In this document: positions 8,850-14,791 of the stretch, one piece after another
How positions within the stretch are numbered: position 1 is the first letter of the stretch
Layout: each line of letters begins with the position of its first letter
Assembly (NCBI RefSeq): GCF_045105435.1
Contig: NZ_JBGCDL010000318.1
Location: forward strand, 1 to 31,043
Source: Kordia sp045105435
GTDB lineage: Bacteria; Bacteroidota; Bacteroidia; Flavobacteriales; Flavobacteriaceae
Direction: 5' to 3'
DNA length: 31,043 nucleotides
Position numbers and translations under genes: made by a program
Notes under the pieces: generated by a model
The model's database searches: none
Told to the model about the DNA's origin: nothing
The model's input: the letters and a program-made list of their open reading frames with translations, nothing else

Positions 8850-10145
8850 TTATGATGCTGGAATTCCCGCGGTTATTTTGTCAAATACGGTTTGTAAATC
8901 TGTTTTTAGATCTGACACATTTTCCAAACCGACCGATAAACGAATTAAGTCTTGCGTTACACCTGTAGCTGTTTGCTGTTCCGCTGTTAGTTGTTGATGC
9001 GTGGTACTTGCTGGGTGAATAATGAGTGATTTTGTATCGCCAATATTTGCTAAAAGTGAGAATACTTTTGTTTCGTCAGCAATTCGTTTTGCAGCTTCAA
9101 ATCCTGCTTTGATTCCAAAAGTTACAATTCCGCTTTGCCCTTTTGACAAGTATTTATCTGCTAATGCTTTGTAGTTACTCGTTTCCAATCCTGGATAGTT
9201 TACCCAAGCAACGGCTTGTTGTGTTTGTAGCCATTTTGCCAATTCGAGTGCGTTTTCACTGTGTTGTTTGATTCGGATTGGTAAGGTTTCTAATCCTTGA
9301 ATGATTTGAAATGCGTTGAATGGACTTAATGCGGAACCAAAATCGCGCAATCCTTCAATACGAACTTTAGCAATAAATGCGGCTTCTTTGAGTGCTTCGC
9401 TGTAGACTAAACCGTGATATCCGGCAGATGGTTCTGTGAATTCTGGGAACTTTCCGTTTGTCCAATCGAATGTTCCAGCGTCAATGATGGCACCACCTAA
9501 AGCTGTTCCGTTTCCGTTGATGTATTTTGTAAGTGAGTGAATAACGATGTTTGCACCGTGTTTGATAGGATTCAATAAGTAAGGTGTGGCAATTGTATTG
9601 TCGACAATGAGTGGAATTTTGTTGGCTTTTGCTTGCGCTGAAATTTTTTCAATGTCTAAAACGTCTAATTTCGGATTTCCTAATGATTCAATGAAAACGG
9701 CTCTTGTGTTTTCTTGTACGGCATCATTGAAACTGTTTGCTTCTGCTGGATCCACGAATGTAGTTGTAATTCCGAGTCTTGGCAAGGTTACATTTAGCAA
9801 ATTATACGTTCCGCCATATAAACTATTGGAAGCAACTACATGATCGCCAGCTCTTAGTAATGTTAGCAATGTTGTTGCAATGGCTGCGGTTCCGGAAGCG
9901 GTTACTACTGCTGCAATTCCACCTTCTAAAGCAGCTAGTCGTTGTTCTAAAACGTCGTTTGTGGGATTGTTGATTCTTGTGTAAATATTCCCTGGTTCTG
10001 CTAAGGAGAATAAGTTTGATGCATGATCCGAATTGTTAAATACATATGCTGTCGATTGATAAATTGGGACAGCTCTAGTTCCTCCGTTTTTCGTTGTGTC
10101 GTGTCCTGAATGTAATGCTTTTGTTGCGAATTTTTGTGTACTCAT
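8850..10145 (-). CDS. metY: O-acetylhomoserine sulfhydrylase (aminocarboxypropyltransferase)
   Basis: The 431-residue PLP enzyme joins O-acetylhomoserine and sulfide to give homocysteine. K207 in VIHSLTKYINGNG is the PLP lysine. FATKALHSGHD at the N-terminus, YTRINNPTNDVLEQRLAALEG and the family insertion EPSAGYHGLVYSE (~235-248) separate MetY from the shorter MetZ and MetB enzymes. It is the first gene of the operon. The start ATG at 10145 is preceded by about 110 nt of G-poor, A/C-rich leader after the second attenuator terminator. Expression should depend on read-through of both upstream terminators. Confidence 0.95.
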   Translation of the reverse strand: MSTQKFATKALHSGHDTTKNGGTRAVPIYQSTAYVFNNSDHASNLFSLAEPGNIYTRINNPTNDVLEQRLAALEGGIAAVVTASGTAAIATTLLTLLRAGDHVVASNSLYGGTYNLLNVTLPRLGITTTFVDPAEANSFNDAVQENTRAVFIESLGNPKLDVLDIEKISAQAKANKIPLIVDNTIATPYLLNPIKHGANIVIHSLTKYINGNGTALGGAIIDAGTFDWTNGKFPEFTEPSAGYHGLVYSEALKEAAFIAKVRIEGLRDFGSALSPFNAFQIIQGLETLPIRIKQHSENALELAKWLQTQQAVAWVNYPGLETSNYKALADKYLSKGQSGIVTFGIKAGFEAAKRIADETKVFSLLANIGDTKSLIIHPASTTHQQLTAEQQTATGVTQDLIRLSVGLENVSDLKTDLQTVFDKITAGIPAS

Positions 10146-10256
10146 GTTTTCTCGTTTTTATGTTTTTGTTTGTTTGGATTTTGTCTATTTGTTGATTTGT
10201 TTGTTTGTGCTTACTCTTGTGTTTTTTGTACTGTACTTGTTGAAATTTCACCAATG

Positions 10257-10302
10257 AAAAAAGGTCCTTTTGGAAGTATATTACCAAAAGAACCTTTTTT
10301 AC
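10257..10302 (-). terminator. Attenuator terminator 2 of the metY operon
   Basis: On the minus strand a 5' arm at 10300-10284 (AAAAAAGGTTCTTTTGG) pairs with a 3' arm at 10273-10257 (CCAAAAGGACCTTTTTT). This gives 17 pairs including one T-G, around a 10-nt loop, and the 3' arm ends in six T. It sits 16 nt after the stop of Met/Cys leader peptide 2 and 112 nt before metY. Its 5' arm GGTTCTTTT (10294-10286) is complementary, with one mismatch, to AAAAGTACC inside the leader ORF, so it can be undone by an alternative helix. Confidence 0.88.
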
Positions 10303-10317
10303 AAAATGATAAATGGG

Positions 10318-10404
10318 TTAGTATTTATCTGGTACTTTTCGATAATAGCAAGCTTGACTACAGCACATCATGCACATAGTCATCATACAACAACACATTG
10401 TCAT
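10318..10404 (-). CDS. Leader peptide 2, 28 aa, half Met and Cys
   Basis: A small ORF starts at ATG 10404 and stops at TAA 10320-10318. Its first 15 residues read MTMCCCMMTMCMMCC and it ends YYRKVPDKY. Seven Met and seven Cys make up 14 of 28 residues, which is far from chance. It lies between two intrinsic terminators and upstream of the methionine operon on the same strand, the arrangement of an amino-acid attenuation leader. Codons 22-25 contain AAAAGTACC (10339-10331), able to pair with the terminator 5' arm. A second 9-nt helix is possible between AATAGCAAG upstream of the ATG and CTTGCTATT within codons 18-21. There is no clear Shine-Dalgarno sequence, as is usual in this phylum. The peptide itself probably has no function apart from being translated. 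Confidence 0.85.
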   Translation of the reverse strand: MTMCCCMMTMCMMCCSQACYYRKVPDKY

Positions 10405-10484
10405 TGTAATTTTGATACTTGCTATTTGAAAAAATTTACTCATTGGTTTTTGAAAAAAAGAAATTAACTTAAAATATAATCATG

Positions 10485-10511
10485 AAAAAAGCCTCTGCGA
10501 TTTGCAGAGGC
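10485..10511 (-). terminator. Attenuator terminator 1 of the metY operon
   Basis: On the minus strand a perfect 8-bp stem GCCTCTGC/GCAGAGGC encloses AAATC and is followed directly by six T. It starts 29 nt after the stop of leader peptide 1. The 5' arm can instead pair with GCAGAGG inside that leader ORF (10566-10560), or with the nearby TTGCAGA (10579-10573). Terminator and antiterminator are therefore mutually exclusive. Confidence 0.88.
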
Positions 10512-10539
10512 TTAAATTATTGTGAGATGCTTTTTAAAG

Positions 10540-10620
10540 TTAGCGTAATACAATAGTGTCCTCTGCGGCATTTCTGCAACACATAGTACAACACATCATA
10601 TTTGAAACTTTAGTAAACAT
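10540..10620 (-). CDS. Leader peptide 1, 26 aa, Met/Cys-rich
   Basis: A small ORF runs from ATG 10620 to TAA 10542-10540. Its central part reads SNMMCCTMCCR (residues 6-16), so eight of 26 residues are Met or Cys and most sit in one cluster. The ORF begins about 20 nt after a consensus promoter box and is followed by an intrinsic terminator. Codons 19-21 (GCA GAG G) duplicate the terminator 3' arm and are complementary to its 5' arm. A ribosome stalled on the Met/Cys cluster would leave this segment free to form an antiterminator; a ribosome reaching the stop would cover it. The sequence supports the reading; the regulatory mechanism is inferred. Confidence 0.85.
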   Translation of the reverse strand: MFTKVSNMMCCTMCCRNAAEDTIVLR

Positions 10621-10639
10621 TTTTTGTCTTTGTTTGCTA

Positions 10640-10672
10640 CAAAGGTAAAGTCATAATTATTTAATATCCAAA
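10640..10672 (-). promoter_or_regulatory. Promoter of the metY-metX-thrA-metZ operon
   Basis: Minus-strand TACCTTTG (10647-10640) matches the Bacteroidota -7 box TAnnTTTG. TTTG at 10672-10669 matches the -33 element, with a 21-nt spacer. Transcription should begin near 10633, only about a dozen bases before leader peptide 1. Confidence 0.75.
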
Positions 10673-10760
10673 TGTTTTTTCAAAAAATTTCATTTTTAAC
10701 AGTTTTTATGATGAAATATAAAATTCTATTTTTTTGTTGTTTATATCTAGTAGATTTTCA

Positions 10761-10768
10761 TACATTTG
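10761..10768 (+). promoter_or_regulatory. metK promoter -7 box
   Basis: TACATTTG matches TAnnTTTG. The predicted start, about 7 nt downstream near 10775, coincides with the 5' end of the riboswitch P1 stem. A weak -33 candidate (TTG near 10737) precedes it. Confidence 0.7.
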
Positions 10769-10774
10769 CACCTG

Positions 10775-10851
10775 TTTTGAGGAGAAATTTGAACTGATTG
10801 CAACCTCAAGTACTGAATTTAATTCAATACGTTAAAAAATGCTAAAGCAGT
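10775..10851 (+). ncRNA. SAM-II-like riboswitch in the metK leader
   Basis: The metK 5' UTR shows the pseudoknot layout of SAM-II. P1 is TTGAGG (10777-10782) with CCTCAA (10804-10809). The P1 loop carries ATTTGAACTGATTGCAA. After a variable stretch comes ACGTTAA and then AATGCTAAAGCAGT. ACTG in the loop pairs with CAGT (10848-10851), and loop GCA can pair with TGC before TAAA, reproducing the two pseudoknot helices. The conserved UUUG, UUGCAA and GCUAAAG blocks match SAM-II as I know it. The intervening loop (810-829 of this kilobase) has a small extra hairpin, TGAATT/AATTCA-like. SAM-II is best known from Proteobacteria, and the gene downstream makes SAM. A covariance-model search was not possible here. 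Confidence 0.75.
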
Positions 10852-10921
10852 AATTTTCTACTTCTTTAGACGACCAAGCAATCTCTTTTTATTTTTTCAT
10901 CATTTAATTTTTTAAAAGAAG
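10842..10921 (+). promoter_or_regulatory. Possible riboswitch expression platform before metK
   Basis: CTTCTTT (10861-10867) is complementary to AAAGAAG (10915-10921), which lies 7 nt before the metK ATG. The overlapping CTTTAG (10864-10869) is complementary to CTAAAG (10842-10847) in the riboswitch core. The two helices exclude each other: with SAM bound the core is occupied and CTTCTTT could mask the ribosome-loading region. No terminator precedes metK, so control of translation initiation is the likelier mode. This is inference from base pairing. Confidence 0.5.
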
Positions 10922-10928
10922 ATTTATT

Positions 10929-12185
10929 ATGTCATATTTTTTTACCTCTGAATCGGTTTCAGAAGGACATCCAGACAAGGTAGCAGATCAAATTTCTGAT
11001 GCTTTAATTGATAATTTTTTAGCATTCGATCCTGAATCAAAAGTAGCTTGTGAAACCTTGGTTACTACAGGGCAAGTTATCTTAGCTGGAGAAGTAAAAT
11101 CAAACACATATTTAGACGTTCAAAAGATTGCTAGAGAAGTAGTTAACAAGATCGGATACACGAAGAGTGAATATATGTTTGACGGAAATTCTTGTGGTGT
11201 TTTATCGGCAATTCACGAACAATCAGACGACATTAATAGAGGTGTTGACAGAGCTACGAAAGAAGAGCAAGGTGCTGGTGACCAAGGAATGATGTTTGGG
11301 TATGCAACGAAAGAGACTAAAAACTTGATGCCTTTAGCCTTAGATTTATCACATTTAATGTTGATTGAATTGGCTGCTTTACGTAGAGAAAACAAAGATA
11401 TTACGTATTTACGACCAGATGCAAAAAGTCAGGTAACGATTGAGTATAATGATGACAATGTACCTTCAAGAGTAGAAGCAATTGTGATTTCTACACAACA
11501 TGATGATTTTGACGAAAACGACGAAGTAATGCTAAATAAAATCCGCAAGGATATTGTTGAGATTTTAATTCCACGTGTAATCGCAAAATTAGATCCAGCT
11601 ATTCAAGCATTATTTGGTGATGATATTAAGTATCACATTAACCCAACTGGAAAGTTTGTTATTGGTGGACCACACGGAGATACTGGATTGACAGGAAGAA
11701 AAATTATTGTTGATACATACGGTGGAAAAGGTGCTCACGGTGGTGGAGCATTCTCAGGAAAAGATCCAAGTAAAGTAGATAGAAGTGCTGCGTATGCAAC
11801 GCGTCACGTAGCAAAAAATTTAGTTGCAGCTGGTGTTGCTGATGAGATTTTAGTACAAGTATCGTACGCAATTGGCGTTGTTGAACCAATGGGAATCTTT
11901 GTTGACACATACGGAACGGCAAAAGTTGATTTGACTGATGGAGAGATTGCAGAGATCGTAAAAGAAGTATTTGATATGCGTCCTGCAGCGATTGAAAGTC
12001 GTTTAAAATTACGCACACCAATGTACAGTGAAACTGCTGCTTACGGACACATGGGACGTAAAAATGAAATCGTTTCCAAAACATTTACAACTCCTTATGG
12101 AGAATCAAAAACGATGGATGTTGAGTTATTTACTTGGGAAAAATTAGATTTTGTAGATAAAGTAAAAACAGCTTTCGGATTGTAA
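10929..12185 (+). CDS. metK: S-adenosylmethionine synthase
   Basis: The 418-residue enzyme makes SAM from methionine and ATP. Family motifs are present in order: SESVSEGHPDKVADQISDA with His14 and Asp16, GAGDQGMMFGYA (the gating GxGDQG segment), GGPHGDTGLTGRKIIVDTYG, and GGGAFSGKDPSKVDRSAAY with catalytic Lys/Asp residues. Length is in the upper part of the usual range. It is transcribed divergently from the methionine operon and read from its own promoter through a SAM-II-like leader, so its product probably represses it. Confidence 0.98.
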   Translation: MSYFFTSESVSEGHPDKVADQISDALIDNFLAFDPESKVACETLVTTGQVILAGEVKSNTYLDVQKIAREVVNKIGYTKSEYMFDGNSCGVLSAIHEQSDDINRGVDRATKEEQGAGDQGMMFGYATKETKNLMPLALDLSHLMLIELAALRRENKDITYLRPDAKSQVTIEYNDDNVPSRVEAIVISTQHDDFDENDEVMLNKIRKDIVEILIPRVIAKLDPAIQALFGDDIKYHINPTGKFVIGGPHGDTGLTGRKIIVDTYGGKGAHGGGAFSGKDPSKVDRSAAYATRHVAKNLVAAGVADEILVQVSYAIGVVEPMGIFVDTYGTAKVDLTDGEIAEIVKEVFDMRPAAIESRLKLRTPMYSETAAYGHMGRKNEIVSKTFTTPYGESKTMDVELFTWEKLDFVDKVKTAFGL

Positions 12186-12213
12186 GAGATTCTTAGCTTC
12201 GTTATATATTTTA

Positions 12214-12248
12214 GAAAACCGCTTTCTGTTTATGGAAGCGGTTTTTTT
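12214..12248 (+). terminator. metK terminator
   Basis: AACCGCTTTC (12217-12226) pairs with GGAAGCGGTT (12234-12243) around a 7-nt loop and is followed by seven T. It lies about 30 nt past the metK stop. Confidence 0.9.
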
Positions 12249-12276
12249 GTGGGCTATTTTTTATCAACAAATAGAT

Positions 12277-12873
12277 TCAATCTCTACAAAACTTATTATA
12301 AAATTCAATCAAACTTCTAAGATCACTCCTTTTTCGCTGTATACTTTTCGGGTATTTTTCAATAAAAGCATCGCAAGTATCGAACTTTTCTAACAACTTA
12401 TTAAATCGAGCTTGATTGCGAACATATCCATAAAAAAAATCGCTCACAACAAAAGGTATATTTGGGAAATTTGTTGGATCATTCTCATATAACCTCACAC
12501 TTCCTGTATTGATAATAACGTCCATTAGCGTTAAAGAAACGGGATTATTAGGAGTTAACATTACAAACTCTTGAACATAAGAATTTTCGCCTTTTCGATA
12601 TTCATGTACTTGATACACTTTATCATATCCGTACGTCAATTTTTCACCATTTACTTTTACAACTTTTACATTTCCTATTTTGTTAAATCCTCTCGAAAAC
12701 CTGATCTTCCTACCATAAATAGTATCGTTATTTTTTAGAATGATAAAGTTATTTTCAGTTCCATTCTTATTGTTTGTTTGCAATGTTGTAGCACACGCAC
12801 ACATTAAAAACAACAAACTTATTAAGGCTATTTTTTTAAGATTGATTTGATATTTACAGAAGCTATTTTTCAT
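12277..12873 (-). CDS. Exported protein of unknown function, paralogue of the next gene (possible lipoprotein)
   Basis: The 198-residue protein opens with a basic stretch and a hydrophobic segment ending LLFLMCACATT (19-30). This may be a signal peptide or a non-canonical lipobox, since the cysteine context is not classical. The mature part shares a plan with the upstream paralogue: NFIILKNNDTIYGRKIR, then a KxxYGYxxVYQxHE block (TYGYDKVYQVHE), MDVIINTG, PFVVSDFFYGY, and a C-terminal xLxEFYNxxC end. I do not recognise the family. The stop lies 91 bp from the metK stop in convergent orientation. It is separated from its paralogue by 3 bp, so the two are surely co-transcribed. Confidence 0.8.
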   Translation of the reverse strand: MKNSFCKYQINLKKIALISLLFLMCACATTLQTNNKNGTENNFIILKNNDTIYGRKIRFSRGFNKIGNVKVVKVNGEKLTYGYDKVYQVHEYRKGENSYVQEFVMLTPNNPVSLTLMDVIINTGSVRLYENDPTNFPNIPFVVSDFFYGYVRNQARFNKLLEKFDTCDAFIEKYPKSIQRKRSDLRSLIEFYNKFCRD

Positions 12874-12876
12874 ATT

Positions 12877-13440
12877 TTACTCACAATTCGCATTATAAAA
12901 TTCAACTAAATTTTTAATATACCGTTCACGACGTTCTTTTTTCTGTGTAAATTTTTCACGAAAACCTTCACATTTATCAAGTTCTTTTAAGAATTTTTTA
13001 TAGCTACGTCTGTGTGCATATCCGTAGAAAATGTCACTGACTATAAATGGACGATCTGCCCATTGTCCCGGATCGTGATAGTAGAGTTTTACCTTTCCTT
13101 TATTTATAATAACGTTCATCGTTTGGTATGAGTTTTCAGTCTCCTTGAATTCTTTTACGAGTTCGTAAACGCTTTCTTTTCCTTTTCTATTAAATTCATG
13201 AAATTGATATACTTCGTTATAACCGTACACTAATTCTTTCTTATTTTTCTGTACAACAGTGATTCTTCCGAGTCTATTAAACCATTTGGTATTTCTTATT
13301 TTTTCGCCATAAATTGTGTCTTTAGTTTTCAAAATAATGAAATCTTGTGATTGGTTTTGAGCAGTCATTTGTAAAGACAAAGTACATGTAATAAGGATAC
13401 AAGTTTGCAGTAAACGTTTAAAAGAAGATTTAATCATCAT
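12877..13440 (-). CDS. Exported protein of unknown function, first of a paralogous pair
   Basis: The 187-residue protein has a signal peptide ending near LSLQMTAQ (residues 20-27), preceded by KRLLQ. Conserved with its neighbour are DFIILKTKDTIYGEKIR, ELVYGYNEVYQFHEF, MNVIINKGKVKLY, RPFIVSDIFYGYAHR and a terminal LVEFYNANCE. Charged residues dominate the last 60 positions (KKERRERY). Start choice between Met1 and Met2 is open. The product is likely periplasmic or surface-exposed. No domain is recognised. I found no consensus promoter box in the 265 bp upstream that it shares with the divergent phosphatase gene. Confidence 0.8.
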   Translation of the reverse strand: MMIKSSFKRLLQTCILITCTLSLQMTAQNQSQDFIILKTKDTIYGEKIRNTKWFNRLGRITVVQKNKKELVYGYNEVYQFHEFNRKGKESVYELVKEFKETENSYQTMNVIINKGKVKLYYHDPGQWADRPFIVSDIFYGYAHRRSYKKFLKELDKCEGFREKFTQKKERRERYIKNLVEFYNANCE

Positions 13441-13705
13441 AAGATATAATTTAATAGTATTTAAAACTACAAAATAGAAGTCTGCAAAAACATACGATGA
13501 TTTGCGTAGATTTTATGTAATGACTTCAAAATTTCAAAAAATGATATCCGTCAATTAAAATTAATAGTATTTGAAACAGACGCACGTATCCAAACTCTCC
13601 ATTCCCGTGCATTCGCTCCTATATTTTTTGCACTCATACCATTTATATGAAATTCCAGAAGCTGTTTTGTCATCTTTGCCATGTAATCAACTTAAAATCA
13701 AAATT

Positions 13706-14725
13706 ATGGCTTACAAAAATTATGACATCTTATCTGCTTGGAACGCAAATTCGCCAAGAGAAAAAATTATACAATTTGTAGAAGAAGTTACAAATGAGAA
13801 TCACATAAATTTCGTAGAACCTTCAAAGCGAATTGCAACTTTTGATAATGATGGTACCTTATGGTGTGAAAAACCAACGATACAAATAGAATTTATGAAG
13901 TATCAGATGCAAAAAAATATTGCTGCAAATCCTGACACTGAAATCAGTAAGATGATGGAAAAATATTTTAAAGGGGAAATTAAAAAAAACGCTACAATTC
14001 AGCGCATACTATATGAACAAGTTGAAAGCGGTATGCCACTATCTGAATTCCAAACTAATGTGAAAGAATTTTTAGCACAGTGGAAATATCCCAAAGAAAA
14101 TGAGAAGAACAAAAACACTATAAATAAAAAATTGACAGGACGCACATACAAAGAGCTTACCTACAAACCAATGCTAGAATTATTGGATTATTTACGAAAA
14201 AATGATTTCAAAATATTTCTTTGTTCTGGTGGAAGCAGTGATTTTATGCGCGTATTTGCAGAAGAATTATATGGAATTCCTAATGAAAATGTAATTGGCT
14301 CCTTTGCTATTAACCAATATGTATCAGCAATTAACACGAAGCCAGACGAACCAAAAAATGATATAGAGCCAGAAGAACCAAAAAATGGTATAAAGCCAGA
14401 AGATACTTTTATCCGCAAACAAATTCAGAATATTCACAAAACAGTATTTGCAGGAAAATCTGAAGCTATCGATGCTCGTATAGGAAGAATTCCAATTTTT
14501 TCAGCAGGAAATGTTTTAAATGCTGGTGATGTGGAGCATTTAACCTATTGCAAATCAAATCCGCTTCCAAATTTTCAATTGCTAATTAATCATGATGACG
14601 CTGAACGAGAAGTAGCCTATTCTGAAAAAAATAGGGTTTCACTAGATGTTGCCGAATTACAAGATTGGAAAGTAGTACACATGAAAGATCATTGGAAAAC
14701 CGTTTTTGCTAAAAACAATTTGTAA
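13706..14725 (+). CDS. HAD-superfamily phosphatase
   Basis: I place the start at ATG 13706 (MAYKNYDILSAW), giving 339 residues. The frame is open 45 codons further upstream, but that extension looks like translated non-coding DNA. Motif I is FDNDGTLW with Asp47 as expected nucleophile and Asp49 as acid/base. Motif II is FLCSGGSSDFM. A lysine in FAGKSEAIDARIGR and acidic residues near NHDDAERE supply motifs III and IV. This fits the phosphoserine-phosphatase-like HAD group acting on a small phosphorylated compound; the substrate is unknown. An unusual acidic Pro-rich insertion (residues ~212-232, PDEPKNDIEPEEPKNGIKPE) comes from a 27-bp tandem repeat. There is no signal peptide, so the product is cytoplasmic. 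Confidence 0.85.
   Translation: MAYKNYDILSAWNANSPREKIIQFVEEVTNENHINFVEPSKRIATFDNDGTLWCEKPTIQIEFMKYQMQKNIAANPDTEISKMMEKYFKGEIKKNATIQRILYEQVESGMPLSEFQTNVKEFLAQWKYPKENEKNKNTINKKLTGRTYKELTYKPMLELLDYLRKNDFKIFLCSGGSSDFMRVFAEELYGIPNENVIGSFAINQYVSAINTKPDEPKNDIEPEEPKNGIKPEDTFIRKQIQNIHKTVFAGKSEAIDARIGRIPIFSAGNVLNAGDVEHLTYCKSNPLPNFQLLINHDDAEREVAYSEKNRVSLDVAELQDWKVVHMKDHWKTVFAKNNL
14342..14404 (+). repeat. 27-bp tandem repeat, 2.3 copies, inside the HAD gene
   Basis: Units at 14342-14368 and 14369-14395 differ at only a few positions, and a third partial unit covers 14396-14404. Each starts CCAGA(C/A)GAACCAAAAAATG. The length keeps the frame and encodes (P-D/E-E-P-K-N-D/G-I-E/K). Copy number may vary between strains. 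Confidence 0.85.
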
Positions 14726-14761
14726 AGCGACACAGAACTTTTTCCAAAAAAAATAATTTTC

Positions 14762-14769
14762 TATTTTTG
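14762..14769 (+). promoter_or_regulatory. -7 box before the oxidoreductase gene
   Basis: TATTTTTG matches TAnnTTTG and lies 23 nt before the ATG at 14792. A -33 TTTG at the usual distance is not evident. Confidence 0.5.
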
Positions 14770-14791
14770 AGCGTATTCAAAACTAAAAAAC

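Noticed and set aside
10075..10287. 70-codon minus-strand frame overlapping the metY start
   Set aside because: It overlaps metY out of frame and consists of Lys/Asn/Gln-rich translation of the A-rich leader, beginning inside attenuator terminator 2.
10485..10511. The perfect hairpin as a metK-side or bidirectional terminator
   Set aside because: The T-run follows only on the minus strand, and no plus-strand gene ends there; its place after leader ORF 1 explains it.
13571..13705. 45-codon N-terminal extension of the HAD phosphatase
   Set aside because: The extra residues have no family match and lie across AT-rich leader DNA; MAYKNYDILSAW at 13706 is the natural start.
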